From Agrocybe praecox (lineage: Eukaryota; Basidiomycota; Agaricomycetes; Agaricales; Agrocybaceae), in assembly GCA_964017145.1 (NCBI GenBank), contig CAXHKQ010000107.1:1-19681 (forward strand): a stretch of DNA of 19,681 nucleotides. Direction: 5' to 3'. Numbering within the stretch: the first letter of the stretch is position 1; every line of letters begins with the position of its first letter. The position numbers and the translations under genes were made by a program. This document shows positions 1-10,166 of this stretch, piece by piece. The notes under the pieces were generated by a model. The model saw nothing but the letters and a program-made list of their open reading frames with translations, made no database searches and was not told the origin of the DNA.

Positions 1-137
1 TAAATGAAGTTGAGCCCTTCAATTTTCAGATTTTGATGAAGCGTCGCATAAATGTTTGTGTTCACACATGGCGTGTTTGTAAAGTGGTTTCGCAGGTTAA
101 CGATAGATGGCTTCTAAGTATTTTTCGAAAATGTGTT

Positions 138-343
138 CTTTTCAGACAGACTATAAATTTGAGAGGAACAGAAATGAATAGAATAATATCGCTTCGAGTA
201 ATTATTCTTACACGATAGCATAGCGGCTTTTGGAGATAATATTCAGCCATTAAAGTGAGAATGTATTTTTTGTGTTTGATCAATGAAATGTAGTTTGATT
301 TTAGATCGACTCTTCGGATACACGCTGGCCGCGTAGCGGCTAG
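138..343 (+). mobile_element. Helitron-like element, 3' end (copy 1)
   Basis: This stretch is repeated in reverse orientation near 15090-15560. Shared blocks include GAACAGAAATGAATAGAATA (about 164-183), TTTGATCAATGAAATG (about 276-291) and GGATACACGCTGGCCGCG (about 317-334). The element ends in GCCGC-GTA-GCGGC, a short perfect hairpin, then CTAG at 340-343 followed by T. A terminal hairpin, a CTRR end and a following T are the known signature of Helitron 3' ends, which insert between A and T without target duplication. The second copy ends identically and also meets a T, while its flank differs. No Rep/helicase coding is visible, so this is a non-autonomous copy or only its 3' part. The 5' end was not found and may lie before the window. 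An unrelated DNA transposon with a palindromic end is the alternative. Confidence 0.6.
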
Positions 344-599
344 TTACCGTATAATATATTCATGAAGAGTTCTTCTTAAATAGTGAACATTGGTAAAAAC
401 ACGCAAAGTAGTGAAAATGTGCAAAAACAAGTTAGGTTCATTGTTCATTCGAATCGTACGAAAACGTGACGCACAATTTTCCCTCAATATCCCGGCGACA
501 TCGAATATACCACAGCATATTATCATTTGAGGGAAAATTCCATCCATGGCATTACCTCTTCCACTGAATTTAATTTCATAAATCGAGAGCGTTTTCAAT
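344..599. other. Unassigned spacer
   Basis: This is moderately AT-rich sequence between the Helitron-like end and a CpG-rich block. No exon, RNA gene or repeat is recognised. Short open frames on both strands have no family resemblance and no splice context. Confidence 0.4.
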
Positions 600-1430
600 G
601 AAAACCCCGGATACCTCTTTCCAGGCTGCGCGCGCGTGCGTGCACTCGTGTGAAAATGGCAACAAAAGCCTTCGGGATTCGCCTGCGTTGTTTGCGCAGC
701 GCGCGCGGCAAATTGCATGCACGGGCACGTTTCCGCGGACGCGCCGCAAATTTATGTTGGGTACACATAGAGTACGTACGCATATACGCAACCACGCCCG
801 GCTCCTCGCGTGGCTCGTGCATGAACTGTGTGGAACAGAATCGCGCAGAATAGTCTTCAAAGTGCGCGACGCACACGATAAATGCCCGCAAACATGCGCG
901 TTTGGTTCGTTCGGCCCGAAATAGTTGCCCTGCTCCTGGGCTTATGCAGCGTTGCGTCGCCACCCCCGGCGGGGGACACCTCCGCGCACCTCCACCTGCT
1001 CTCGCTCCAATCACGCGCCCGCACAGCGTATAGCCTATATTTAATCAAATCCGAGACTCCACTTCGGTGAATTCCAACAGCTGGGCGCGCGCGCGCGTGT
1101 GTGTGTGTGTGTGTGCGAATATGTGTGTGCACACTGTATGCTGCGTACAACGAGTGTGAGAGCGGGGCGCACACGAGCATAGATTAATTATACTCGAGAG
1201 GCGCCATTCCGACAGTTTTTCACTTTTCAATTACGCGCTTGCATTTTGATGCACGCGAACGAGTGTGTGGTGTGTGTGTGGCGCTTGAGTCGGTAGCAGT
1301 GGCGCCTCCGATTCTCGTGCGATGACGCACAAAAGCTCGTGCGTGCTTTTGTGAGGTGAGTGCGAGCGAGTGCGTGTTCTCTGTTGAGTCGGCTGTGGAG
1401 TGGAGCAGTGTTGGAACATACACAATGTGG
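600..1430. other. CpG-rich block with GC/GT runs
   Basis: Base composition rises sharply in GC and CpG, with alternating purine-pyrimidine runs: (GC)n passing into (GT)n at about 1085-1117, and GTGTG runs near 1262-1280. Open frames on both strands (up to about 139 codons on the minus strand at 595-1014) follow from the low stop density of GC-rich DNA; their translations are Arg/Ala/His-rich and match no family I know. It could be a regulatory region upstream of the gene that starts near 2961, but no defined promoter is visible. Confidence 0.35.
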
Positions 1431-2030
1431 ATTTTGGATGTTGTAATTAAATTAATTCTATTAATTTTTCTACATCATTTTCAACACGTTTGCATTTTCG
1501 ACATCATTTCTACACTTTTTTGAATTTTCTACGTGAAATATAGAAAATGATTTTCGACGTGTAGATTAACATCTCGGGACAAGGCAAAGTTTCACTCGGG
1601 AGGAATTTCACGACGAAATCGAGTTATAATCCTTTTGATTCTGAAACGAGAGTTTCACTTTTCATGACATCGGCACTTCGATCTCTCGGTCATATTCATT
1701 CTTTTCAATAGAAGTTAATCTAGGATTCTACGTAATTATTGTTTCGATCGAAACATATTTCGCCTTAGAGATACATGGATTGCGTTGTTTTTGTCGAAAC
1801 CTTAAATTAAATTTGATATTCGATGTTTAATGTTTTCAATTTTTTAGGCTGTCAAATAATTTTCAAGATAATAATTTTCAAACGAGTTATAAACACCATC
1901 CGAATTACCCGTTTTTGACAACTTTGGAGATGGTTTATGGCTCTGATCGGACTCCGAAATGTATTTATTATGAACTTTCATCCATTGTTGCGAAATTATT
2001 TGTATAAAAAATCGCTTTATGCGTTCGATT
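1431..2030. other. AT-rich spacer
   Basis: AT-rich sequence with small degenerate repeats of a TTTTCTACATCATTT-like motif between about 1468 and 1570. A short palindrome, GTTTCGATCGAAAC, lies at 1741-1754. No gene is supported. Confidence 0.4.
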
Positions 2031-2419
2031 ACACCACCCGACACCAAAAAAAATACTCGCTTCAAATATGAAATGTCTTATGTTTTTTGGGCTCCTTAAA
2101 ACGAAAATCATAATAAAAAAAGTTCCATGGATTAGTTTTTGTGTTGTGATTTTTTCAAGTTTTTTTCAAGTTTGAAATAAAGGTTATTCAATTGTCTTTC
2201 TTTTTGGTATATGAGGCACTTTTGTATTTTCGACCCAACCCGAAATATTACCAATTATTCATAACAACTACACAAAAAGCATGAAAAAATCACAACAATA
2301 AAACTAATCCATTGATAAAAAATGTATTATGATTTTCGTTTTTAGAAGCACAATACGCATACGAAATTTTATATTTGAAGCGAGTATCTCACCAAAAGTC
2401 GAAATTTGTCGGGTAGTGT
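2031..2419. mobile_element. Foldback MITE, about 390 bp
   Basis: Two arms of about 125 bp are imperfect reverse complements: about 2031-2155 and about 2285-2419. Matching blocks are ACCCGACA at the outer end, ATACTCGCTTCAAATAT, ACGAAAATCATAATA, ATGGATTAGTTTT and GTTGTGATTTTTTCA, occurring in the left arm and inverted in the right. The middle of about 130 bp is AT-rich with no coding capacity. This is the form of a miniature inverted-repeat (foldback) element. Outer ends read ACACYACCCGACA. A target-site duplication could not be fixed, so the superfamily is unassigned. Confidence 0.8.
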
Positions 2420-2422
2420 TAT

Positions 2423-2850
2423 TACACACGCGCGGCAGACAGTTTACAAAGTACTGTCTAAAAACTTATTCACGATATTATGTTGAAACCGCATTCTCAA
2501 TATCTTCAGAGTATCAGTAATCTCCAGCGATCGCGTTTTTCAGTCACTTCGTGTCCATCATCCAAACTGCCGGTACGGAATTTCGAAAATCTCTCGCAAT
2601 TATGTTTACATAAGTCACTTATTCATATCAGAAACAGTGTTTTTTTTCTCACAATGACAAATGTGGCATCAATCAAATTAAAATATGGAAAATATTCATG
2701 TCAATAACTCTTGGCACGGAAGCTCCGAACCGCCTGTTATTTTATAACTAATCTACTAAAATAAATTACATTTTTCACGGCATATTTAAATCTTCGACAT
2801 CACTGCTCCACAGTTCTCACGCCAATCTGCTACTATGTACTCGAGAGACT
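2423..2850. other. Spacer upstream of promoter
   Basis: AT-rich sequence with no supported gene. It ends at a transition to a GC-richer tract that begins with CTCGAG-AGA-CTCGAG (about 2840-2854) and an (AC)n run at 2860-2873, just upstream of the proposed promoter. Confidence 0.35.
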
Positions 2851-2958
2851 CGAGCTTGAACACACACACACACAACCACAACAAACACCGAACGTAAGCC
2901 GCTCGCGTCCGTCCATTCACCTACCTACTCCAAGCGAGAGCGCACAACAAATCACAAA

Positions 2959-2993
2959 TCAGTCGGTCTTCGATTGTCGTGCGCTTCGGTTCG
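2959..2993 (+). promoter_or_regulatory. Core promoter: initiator plus DPE
   Basis: TCAGTC at 2959-2964 matches the arthropod initiator with A+1 at 2961. Counting from that A, positions +28 to +32 (2988-2992) read GGTTC, a full match to the downstream promoter element consensus RGWYV. The strict +28 spacing is known from Drosophila DPE promoters. No TATA box sits about 30 bp upstream, as expected for this class. It lies upstream and in the same direction as the signal-peptide exon at 4236. Start-site data are absent, so this is a motif-based prediction. Confidence 0.55.
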
Positions 2994-4235
2994 GTTCATC
3001 ATTTCTGTCTGTCGTCCGTGTGTGCGTGCGTCCCCGTTCGCCACGCCGCGCAATTCACCGGAATCGTAATCTAATTCCGTGCAGTTTGCTGCTTCGATCC
3101 GACGAGACCGTACGTACATATAGAGCGTGTCGAATTTTTGCAGGAAATCGGTATTATCTCGCGGGCGGGTTTTACGCCGAAAACTGAGTCGATAAAATAG
3201 CAGCGCCACGCCGCCACTCATCAGTGAAAAAGCGATAATACGCATCGTCTAAAACACGCGCACACAGCACAAGTGACACACGAATAGAATTTCGTCAGTG
3301 CGTCGTAGGCGATTCATCATCGGCGGCGACATCGATAACAGTGCGATTCTAGTGCTACAGACACAGACGACAAACGTCCGATCTCACGTGTATAAACACA
3401 CAGGAATATACCTTTGCAGACATTACACCACACACACACACACGCACAAGCAAGGCGATAAACCCCAACCACAACCAACTCGCCGCGCGTGAAAACCGCG
3501 TAATCGCGTCGAATCGCCGTGCGCACTTGCATGTTCGCTCGTGTGTTCGAGAATTCCGGCTAAATCGCTGACGCGCGCGTGGACGCCAACCAAGCGCAAC
3601 TCAAGCCGCGCGCACGACGACCGTCGTGTACAATTACTCATAACAAACGCAAATACACATCAACAGCACACGCGGAGATTTCCGACCACCACGCAGCCAG
3701 CACAGCACAGTGTTTGTGTGTGTGTGCGTATGCATGCGAGTACATGTACACACATGTCAGCTAGCGGTTAGTGGTGGTGCACGTGTGCTGTGCTTTGCTG
3801 ACTAGGTGCGGACGCGGACGCGGACGGCGGATTATATTCGTTTGTGTGTGCGTACGTTTGTGGATTATAATCGCGTGTCACACGGACATCATATAGTACA
3901 TACACACAAGTGGTTGCGCTCTTCTCCGGACACACACACACACACACGACCGCCGGCGATCGAGGCGACCACAACGACGGCCACATCAGCGCCAGCGAAA
4001 ATAATTAAACAGCATTTCCCGGAATTCCGACGACGACGACGACGACTGGCGGCTGCCAAGTGTCCGTTCCGTCGTTTGTTGTTTTCTGTGCTGGTTTCGC
4101 GGTGTCGCAGTATTTTTGTGTGTTCGGTGTTGTTTGTTGTTTGCACCGAGTTCATCCGGACGCTCTCGCGCGAAAGCACTTTGTGAATCAGTGATTGGAT
4201 TTCCGTTGAATCGCGCGATCAATCACACACACACA
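2961..4235 (+). other. Probable 5' untranslated leader with uORFs
   Basis: If transcription starts at 2961 and no upstream intron exists, the leader is about 1,275 nt. It is GC-rich, with (CA)n runs at 3428-3443 and 3930-3947 and six to seven CGA repeats at 4028-4046. Two overlapping upstream ORFs start four bases apart: ATG 3730 to TAG 3771 (13 codons) and ATG 3734 to TAG 3805 (23 codons). Longer open frames here lack ATG starts or a recognisable product. The uORFs could lower translation of the main frame; that is inference. A spliced leader remains possible. Confidence 0.45.
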
Positions 4236-4516
4236 ATGTCAACATCGACGCAACGACGACGCATCTCCGCCACACCGATGCAGCTGCTGGCCGGCTGCAC
4301 CGCCGCCGCCGTCTGGCTGCTGTGCCTCGCCGCCACGCCGCCGGTGCTGGGCTATTGTTCGACGCATCACTATGCGCAGCCGGCGGGCGGCGGCGGCGGC
4401 GGCCGCGCGAACGAGATGCAGTTCACCAAGGAGGCGGTCAGCCGGGAGTACACGACGCTGAGGGACACGTACAAGAGTTTGCACTGCTGCGCGAAGGGCT
4501 ACCAGAGCATTGAGTG
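4236..4516 (+). CDS. First coding exon of Ig-domain surface/secreted protein
   Basis: The ATG has the good animal context ACA-ATG and is the first ATG in a frame that stays open to a splice donor. The 94 residues begin with a basic stretch (QRRR), then a hydrophobic core of about residues 15-38 (LLAGCTAAAVWLLCLAA) ending near VLG-YC, typical of a signal peptide. A Gly-rich linker follows (about residues 51-57). From about residue 78, LHCCAKGYQSIEW has the B-strand Cys and C-strand Trp spacing of an immunoglobulin domain. The Trp codon is split by a strong donor, G|GTGAGT at 4516/4517 (two bases of the codon in this exon); reading on gives TGA at once. The rest of the Ig fold must lie in exons outside the window or unrecognised. 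The product is probably a secreted or membrane Ig-superfamily protein. I cannot name the gene. Confidence 0.8.
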
Positions 4517-5023
4517 GTGAGTACTGGGGTTCTGGGTCTGGGGTCTGGTACGGTACGGCCGAGCCATTTCGCCGGAAATCCGCCCGGGTCGGGGGCACCG
4601 GAGAGCGACGAGGTCGAGCTCCTCGTCGGTTGTTGGGATTGTGCGACGCGTGTGTGTGTTTTTCGAGCAAAGCCAACGAACTGCGACGATGATTACGCGC
4701 ATGAGCGCAGGCAAACGCACATTTCGTTGAAGAAAAGAATACTGCGGGTGCGATGCCGGCTGCTGTTGATGTCTGGGCGAAATGAGAAGAATTCGTGGAA
4801 TTGGCTAGAAAGAGAGTTTGAAACAGCCCACGCGCCCAGATGCGAGTCAGGGTGATTTAGAGTGGAGCGGTGATGAATGAATGAATGATGACGACATATT
4901 CGAATACTGTGCATTAATCGAGCTTTTGTATATAATGTAATTGCAATGAAAAACTGCGATTGGCGTTGCACAGAGTTGCCCGCTATAATGCCGATGACAC
5001 GCATAGATACACATAGAGATGTA
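4517..5023 (+). other. Start of long first intron
   Basis: The intron opens with GTGAGTACT, a near-consensus 5' splice site. The next stretch is GC-rich to about 4850 and then AT-rich, with a small TGAA tandem repeat near 4872-4890. No branch point/acceptor pair leading to a second Ig-domain exon was recognised anywhere downstream, so the intron probably extends past 19681 (over 15 kb). This is inferred from lack of a recognised exon. Confidence 0.55.
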
Positions 5024-6334
5024 CACCCTGCGTCACTTCTGGTGTTACATGGTAGAATGTCCGTATCATCAACAGTTTTAGGAATTGTTATTAGAAATTT
5101 ATACAAAATAACAAAGAATGTCTATGGTTGAAGGATACATCAAATTTGTTCTATTTGCCCGCCCTTAGCCTTAGTTATGCTACCTTGTATGATAGAAATC
5201 GAGTTGCTCGCTGACCGTTAATAATCTTGCGGAAACTTGGACCATTCACGCTGAAGTGCTGCTTGAAAAGGGTCCTCACTTTCGTGTCTTCAGGCGTTGA
5301 CTGGTATCTCCATCATATCCAAAATGAAAAAAACCATCGCTTCTACATCCGGAGAAATCGAAGGACATTGTGTGAGCGGAATGAGATTTGAAACGAATCG
5401 ATTCAGCCAATCTTTATTGAAATTAGCTATATGTGACGGTGTAGAGTCTCACTTGAACGTAAACGGTACGGACTTTAACTTATTTTGTGTGAATCCCTTG
5501 AATACAACCTATAACGCTTGATATCGGCACTTCGTGTCATAAACCTTTGTCCCAGGCTCCAGAAACACCAATGGTGAGCGATTTTATGCCGACACGGAGG
5601 TCCATACCATCACAGAGACAGGCTTCATAGATGAGTTGCTTTTCTCGAGCTCATATTATCGTAGGACCTTCACTCTAACGAAATTCGATCATTTTGTTTG
5701 TTTATCACTGATTCGACCTTCCAAAGTTGTTCGTACAAGATGATTAATCTTAGAAACGCACCAATGACGGTCGAACGAGGCAACTCTTTCGCATTTTGTA
5801 GTCTCTGCGTCTCCTGCTTTGCCGTGAGGAAATGAACTTTATGGATTTTATTCGGCTTCAATTCAAGCTTCATTTTGAGTATTCGCCGAACTCTGGCATC
5901 CAAAATTCAGAGCCCTTCTGCCATTTTTAGTGCAATCTGCCGTGCATTTCTTTGAATTTTACTCTTCACTTTGCGGACCATTCCGGGCCCCTTTGCAACA
6001 GCCTTTTGTCCTTTAATTCGGCAAAATCCAACTCTGCCAGTCTTGTTGTGATGATATATTTTGCGATAGACCAATATGTGGTTCACGTTCTCAGTCTTCA
6101 GGGTCCGTACAATATCCGACTGCGATTTTCCATTGCAGTGCAAATTTATTATCCGAACACGTTTGTAGTCAATCGTGATATGCTAGGCTTCTATTCGACA
6201 TAATGAAAAAGGCTTCTGGATTCTTACGAGAAACACAATGCTCGAGGCTCTGTCAAAATTTTACCCTGCTATCTATGATGGTTTGGAAAATACAGCCTAT
6301 GAAAACTACGTAACACCAGTAGTGACGCAGGGTG
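5024..6334 (-). mobile_element. Tc1/mariner element, DD37D type, decayed
   Basis: The ends are inverted repeats of about 25 bp: CACCCTGCGTCACTTCTGGT from 5024 and its counterpart ending at 6334 (one mismatch in 25). Each end is flanked by TA, the target duplication of the Tc1/mariner superfamily. Length is 1,311 bp, normal for a complete mariner. The transposase reads on the minus strand and is broken. The element is therefore a complete insertion that has lost coding capacity and sits in the putative first intron. Confidence 0.9.
5140..6201 (-). pseudogene. Mariner-type transposase pseudogene (DD37D/maT-like)
   Basis: On the minus strand, pieces in different frames line up as one transposase of about 350 codons, the usual mariner length. 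From ATG at 6201 there is a frameshift near 6168, then an HTH region (KSQSDIVRTLK, VYRKIYHHNKTGR), a second HTH (RRILKMKLELKPNKIHKVHF) and the catalytic core. The expected first acidic box, FSDEK, reads LYEQ near 5735, so that Asp is lost. The second, DSTPSH (5431-5448), keeps its Asp. SPDVEAMVF (about 5330-5355) lies at the right distance, but the Asp expected five residues after SPD is Val. KPVSVMVW (about 5615-5636) and the C-terminal AKGGQIEQ (to the stop at 5140) are family hallmarks. In-frame stops and frameshifts occur throughout, so it cannot act as a transposase. Family membership is secure; the exact clade rests on spacing. Confidence 0.88.
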
Positions 6335-7319
6335 TATATTAGTAGTTGTATATCAACGATTGTTTCATCAAATTTTTCTGTACTTCTGAGGAGGTCAACC
6401 GCAGACCATACAGTATATGACATACCATGTAGTCAGTGTGGCGTCAGCATAATACATCCTCGAATTGCATCAATCTCAAGTTCTTGGGCATTTGCAATAA
6501 CAATTGCGATTTGTGTTGCAGAGAGAAACACTTCCAATCAGCGTTGATCTAATCTAATTAAACTCTCGTTCTTGTTAATGGCGAACAGTATTGCGAAATG
6601 CATATACGGTCAGTATAACGACAAATAACTACACTGTGGTCTGGTATTATTGGCATTTCGTTGCTACGAGTCAGTTTCCTTGTTGCCAAACTCGTGCGAA
6701 CTGTTAAAATGGTTTGCTTAGCAAACCAGGGTGAAACACGGTGCCAAGATGCTTTCAAACTTGAAGAATAGCATTATTTCAGGATTTGTGACCCTGACTT
6801 TTGATTGGTCTATTATTGCCAGATGTGTGCTTCTGTAAACTGACAAAAACCCCGTTCCACCCTATCATTGTGCTAGCCAGACTATGGCATAGCATCATCT
6901 GTCGTCGCCGTATAATTTTGCATTGGTTGCGCGAATTTGTGGGTCAAAGCACAAGCGCCCACACAAAATCAGTGTCGCACGCAAGGCAGTAATTAGAGGA
7001 AAGATGAGACATCTCCATCGCAGCGCGAATCGTATCCACTTCTGGTTGAAGTCGAGATCGATGTGCGCGATGACGTTGTTGAATATGCAGAACAAGCTAA
7101 TGGCTTCATAGGTATTATACTTCGCGTTTCGATCACGTCACTGGTTTAAAGTCGGATTTCGCCGGTGATTCACGCACGTTATTTGCGGTAATTTCGGAGC
7201 ATGACAGCATGCATAATTGTGGTGTGAAAATACGAATCACGATTAATTTATAATCGTAAGAACTGGCACTTGCTCATAGAGTTGACACCGTATTGCGAAT
7301 ACTGCATGTTGTTTGCAAT
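6335..7319. other. Intronic spacer
   Basis: No gene or repeat family is recognised. A short perfect palindrome, TGGTTTGC-TTA-GCAAACCA, lies near 6710-6728. Short open frames have neither start context nor family similarity. Confidence 0.4.
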
Positions 7320-8345
7320 CCGAACACAAGAAACACATACGAGCCTCACAGCCGCAGCATCCGCCACTCGACTGTTACTGTCCTCTGCGCTGATGCAATC
7401 GCATTTTTGACCGCACGCCAGACGCGCTGGTCTAGACACATACTCACGTGGTAAGCTCCAACGGACAGCCGGACCAGACCCGCATTTATTGTTCGTTCAC
7501 ACGCATGCTGAAGAGCGCTGCTGGATTCTCCGTAATTTTTCGGTGCCATCAGCGGTCATCGCAGCGCGAGCATAAGAGCGCATATCTGTGTGTTAGACAG
7601 TGATGATTTTAAATATTTGAGCTTCGGAATGAGTTGCTCCTGCAGAGAAATTCGCCGGCTTGTAACACAAACTCTCAGGGCGTTATTGAAGTAGTTTCAC
7701 GATAGATTCCAGCTTAAATCGTTAATAAACCGAACACTTGTCTCACCGTTCGTAAATTCGAAATAATTCGCAAACATTCAGCATCCAATTCGATTGCCAT
7801 GATCAGTTTCAGTACATTGAAGGTTGTGACATTGTTCATGCTTGAAAATCGCCCCCGTCTACACTGTTGCACTTTCATCATGCACATGAAAACCGACCGA
7901 AACTGATCGAAAACGCCGCATTCGCGCGCTGGCCTTTTGCTCCGATCCGCTGGCGCTGCGGTGGAATGCACACGGACACGAGGAGGACTTTGCATTTTGT
8001 TTCGTTTCTTGTACCGTGTGCGCTGCATGGTGGACACCCGAGTGCATATGCACACAGCGCACACGCGCAGCATAGTGCAGCATGCAGCACAGAAGTGAAC
8101 CGCAGCCGCCGCCGAGCGGTCCCAAGCGGTGGAAATATCAATTTTTCGAATCTTCGCTGGCGGCTGTCATGCGACGGACCGTATATATGCACACATACAC
8201 GCATGTGAAAAGGGTCGATGGCACACACACACACACAGTCACTGAGGAGAGGTTTACCAAGAAGTGACTAACAATCGGTGTATTGTTGTCACGCGCCGCC
8301 GCCGCCACCGAGCTCTCGCTCCGATGAATAGAGGTGTACGATGCC
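7320..8345. other. CpG-rich block in intron
   Basis: This is a GC- and CpG-rich stretch, strongest from about 7900 to 8310, with GCC/CGC runs (8100-8116 and 8293-8308) and a (CA)n run at 8221-8237. Open frames of 60-120 codons overlap on both strands, the pattern expected from composition, and none has recognisable domains. It may be an enhancer or alternative promoter, but no core motif pair like that at 2961 was seen. Confidence 0.35.
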
Positions 8346-8380
8346 ATTTATCACAATATATCCACATCCACATCCACGTC

Positions 8381-8602
8381 GCGTGTATTCTTGTTCAGCT
8401 GAAATATATTTGTACATTGTACACAGTCGATATGTTACCATTTATTTATATGTACAACAAGCGGGCGAGGTGGGAATTGATACACATGTTGTATAGATTG
8501 TAATTGAATTCTCTGTGCGCTGCATTCGACATCGTGAATCTGAGGCGAAAAATGAGAGGACTTCTTGATTGCAGTCGATTGAATGGCGAAATAGGCTCGC
8601 CC
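8381..8602 (+). repeat. Dispersed repeat family, copy A
   Basis: This stretch shares ordered blocks with copies at 8923 and 10167. It starts GCGTGTATTCTTGTTCAGCTG, matched in copy C by GCGTGTATTCTTATTTAGCT. The next shared blocks are CACATGTTGTATAGATTGTA, TTGAATTCTC and GGACTTCTTGATTGCA followed by AATGGCGAAATAGGCTCG. It has no coding capacity. Homology stops near 8602. The family could not be named. Confidence 0.65.
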
Positions 8603-8690
8603 TATTTTGGCAGCAGTTGCCATGACCATGGAGAGATTATTGTAGGTAGCAAAGAATACGTGTTGGAGGATTGAGGGAATCCCGTACGTC

Positions 8691-8875
8691 GCAAAAAAAT
8701 AATAATAATTGTTTGGTGCTACAACTCGAGGGTTAGCCCACCGCTCCAAAGAGTAACCCAAGGATCATCGTGTGGAGAAACCACCAAACACTTTCACTCA
8801 CTCCCGGGGATTGAACCTGGGATCTCCCATCCATCCATTAGAATACATAACTTCTTGATTGGTTATGGTTATGGT
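8691..8875 (-). mobile_element. tRNA-derived SINE-like element
   Basis: On the minus strand, GGTTCAATCCCCGGGAG (B box at 8808-8817) is a near-perfect pol III internal promoter B box. The reverse complement ends with an AT tail made of ATT repeats and T's (about 8691-8708), as in many insect SINEs. The A box is not clear, so the head is degraded or shortened. A 12-bp direct repeat, ACTTCTTGATTG (8559-8570 and 8848-8859), flanks a larger interval, but the left copy lies inside repeat A, so it is uncertain whether it is a target duplication. Confidence 0.5.
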
Positions 8876-8922
8876 CTCTCATAGGAAACTCCATGTTCTG
8901 GTTTCAACTTACGAAATGAATT

Positions 8923-9115
8923 TACACGCATGTTATGTATAGACTGTAGGTGAAGAATTCTTTGCTAAATTCGTCATCGAAACGCTAAGGCGCAAAATTA
9001 GGACTCCTCGATTGCATCCAATCGAATGGCGAGGCAATATTGGTTTGCATGTGTGCATACAAATTGGGTGCATTCCACGAATGTAATATCATTCTAATGT
9101 TTCTCGTGCTCAATT
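8923..9115 (+). repeat. Dispersed repeat family, copy B
   Basis: This copy lacks the first part seen in A and C. It begins ACACGCATGTTATGTATAGA, continues with a match to copy A (GTCATCGAAACGCTAAGGCG versus GACATCGTGAATCTGAGGCG) and ends with GGACTCCTCGATTGCATCCA, GAATGGCGAGGC, TTGCATGTGTGC and ATTCTAATGTT, the last two shared with copy C. It is non-coding. The order of blocks is conserved, so the copies descend from one sequence and are not chance matches. Confidence 0.65.
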
Positions 9116-10166
9116 GTTAATATTGAACCATTTTGACATGTTAATGTTTATACTCCTGGTATGTATACTGTATACTGAAAGTAAAACCGCAGAAAATGCA
9201 CAAAATCACACTTGGTTTTACATGGTAAAGTTGGGGAAAAATTTCATTAGTCGAGCTTTCGTTGCCAATGCGATGCGTTCAGTTTGATCAGCCGAGATAC
9301 AAATCACACACCACATTCCACACATCGTTGCCCTTTGAAGAAATGGGTCGAATTCGATAGGCTGCCATCTGGCGGGCAACGGCTGCGAATGGCGACTGAG
9401 TGCCGTTTATTTTGTGTGTGCTTTTCACCGAGCTTCTCGCCAACCAACGGTTCGAAAACCGGATGGAAAAATATCCCTCGATAACGCGTAATCTATCAAA
9501 CGCACACGACTTGCTGCATAATTGTGCCAATATTACTGCCATCTATCAGACAATGCACTCATCGCGCATCGAGTTTGAAAAATTCAGCGCTGTGCTCTTC
9601 CGTTGAAAGCTATGGAATTTCGTAATCGGTTGTAAATTTGATTTGATTTTATAGCGCAACGGGGTAATTATTGCATGGGGGCAATTTCAGCAACCTTTTC
9701 TTCAAAAACGGAGATATTTTACGTATATTAAATGTGTCTTAAATCAGATCGTATATGGCCGCTTACACAAACGTTATAGCTCTAAACAAGAACTAGAATG
9801 GACTTCATGTGTTATTTGCGGTCAAGATTATTGGTGAAATTGTGAAAGTGAAATCATAATCGATTGTCAGAAACATTAACAAGTTTATATTGTTGGAACG
9901 GAGTTTCGAGAGTACCCGCTGCCTTTCTACTTAACACTGAAATTTATGGTCTTTTTGTTTTTGTTATTAGGGGTAGCATTCGGAGCTCATAGCTTATAAG
10001 AATAGATCCGGGACATGGAACATGGAACGGAACATGCATAGCCATATTCGTTTTATCTATTTTGTACATGCGTTGTTTTTCTACTCACTGAACTTCACAT
10101 TTTTTAATTCCAATGAAAATTGGAAAATAATATTCCGTATTTTGTACTTGTTTTATGCCAAGCAAC
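9116..10166. other. Intronic spacer
   Basis: Mostly AT-rich sequence. A somewhat GC-richer stretch (9280-9600) carries overlapping short frames with no recognised domain. A small imperfect tandem (ACATGGAACATGGAACGGAACATG) lies at about 10013-10036. No gene is supported. Confidence 0.4.

Noticed and set aside
595..1014. Minus-strand 139-codon open frame
   Set aside because: It lies in CpG-rich DNA where open frames overlap on both strands; the translation is Arg/Ala-rich, with no domain and no splice context.
4116..4235. N-terminal extension of the Ig-exon frame upstream of 4236
   Set aside because: The frame is open but contains no ATG before 4236. Starting at 4236 puts the signal peptide near the N-terminus and gives a good start context.
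4239..4676. Minus-strand 145-codon frame over the first exon
   Set aside because: It is the antisense shadow of the GC-rich exon; the plus frame has a signal peptide, an Ig motif and a splice donor.
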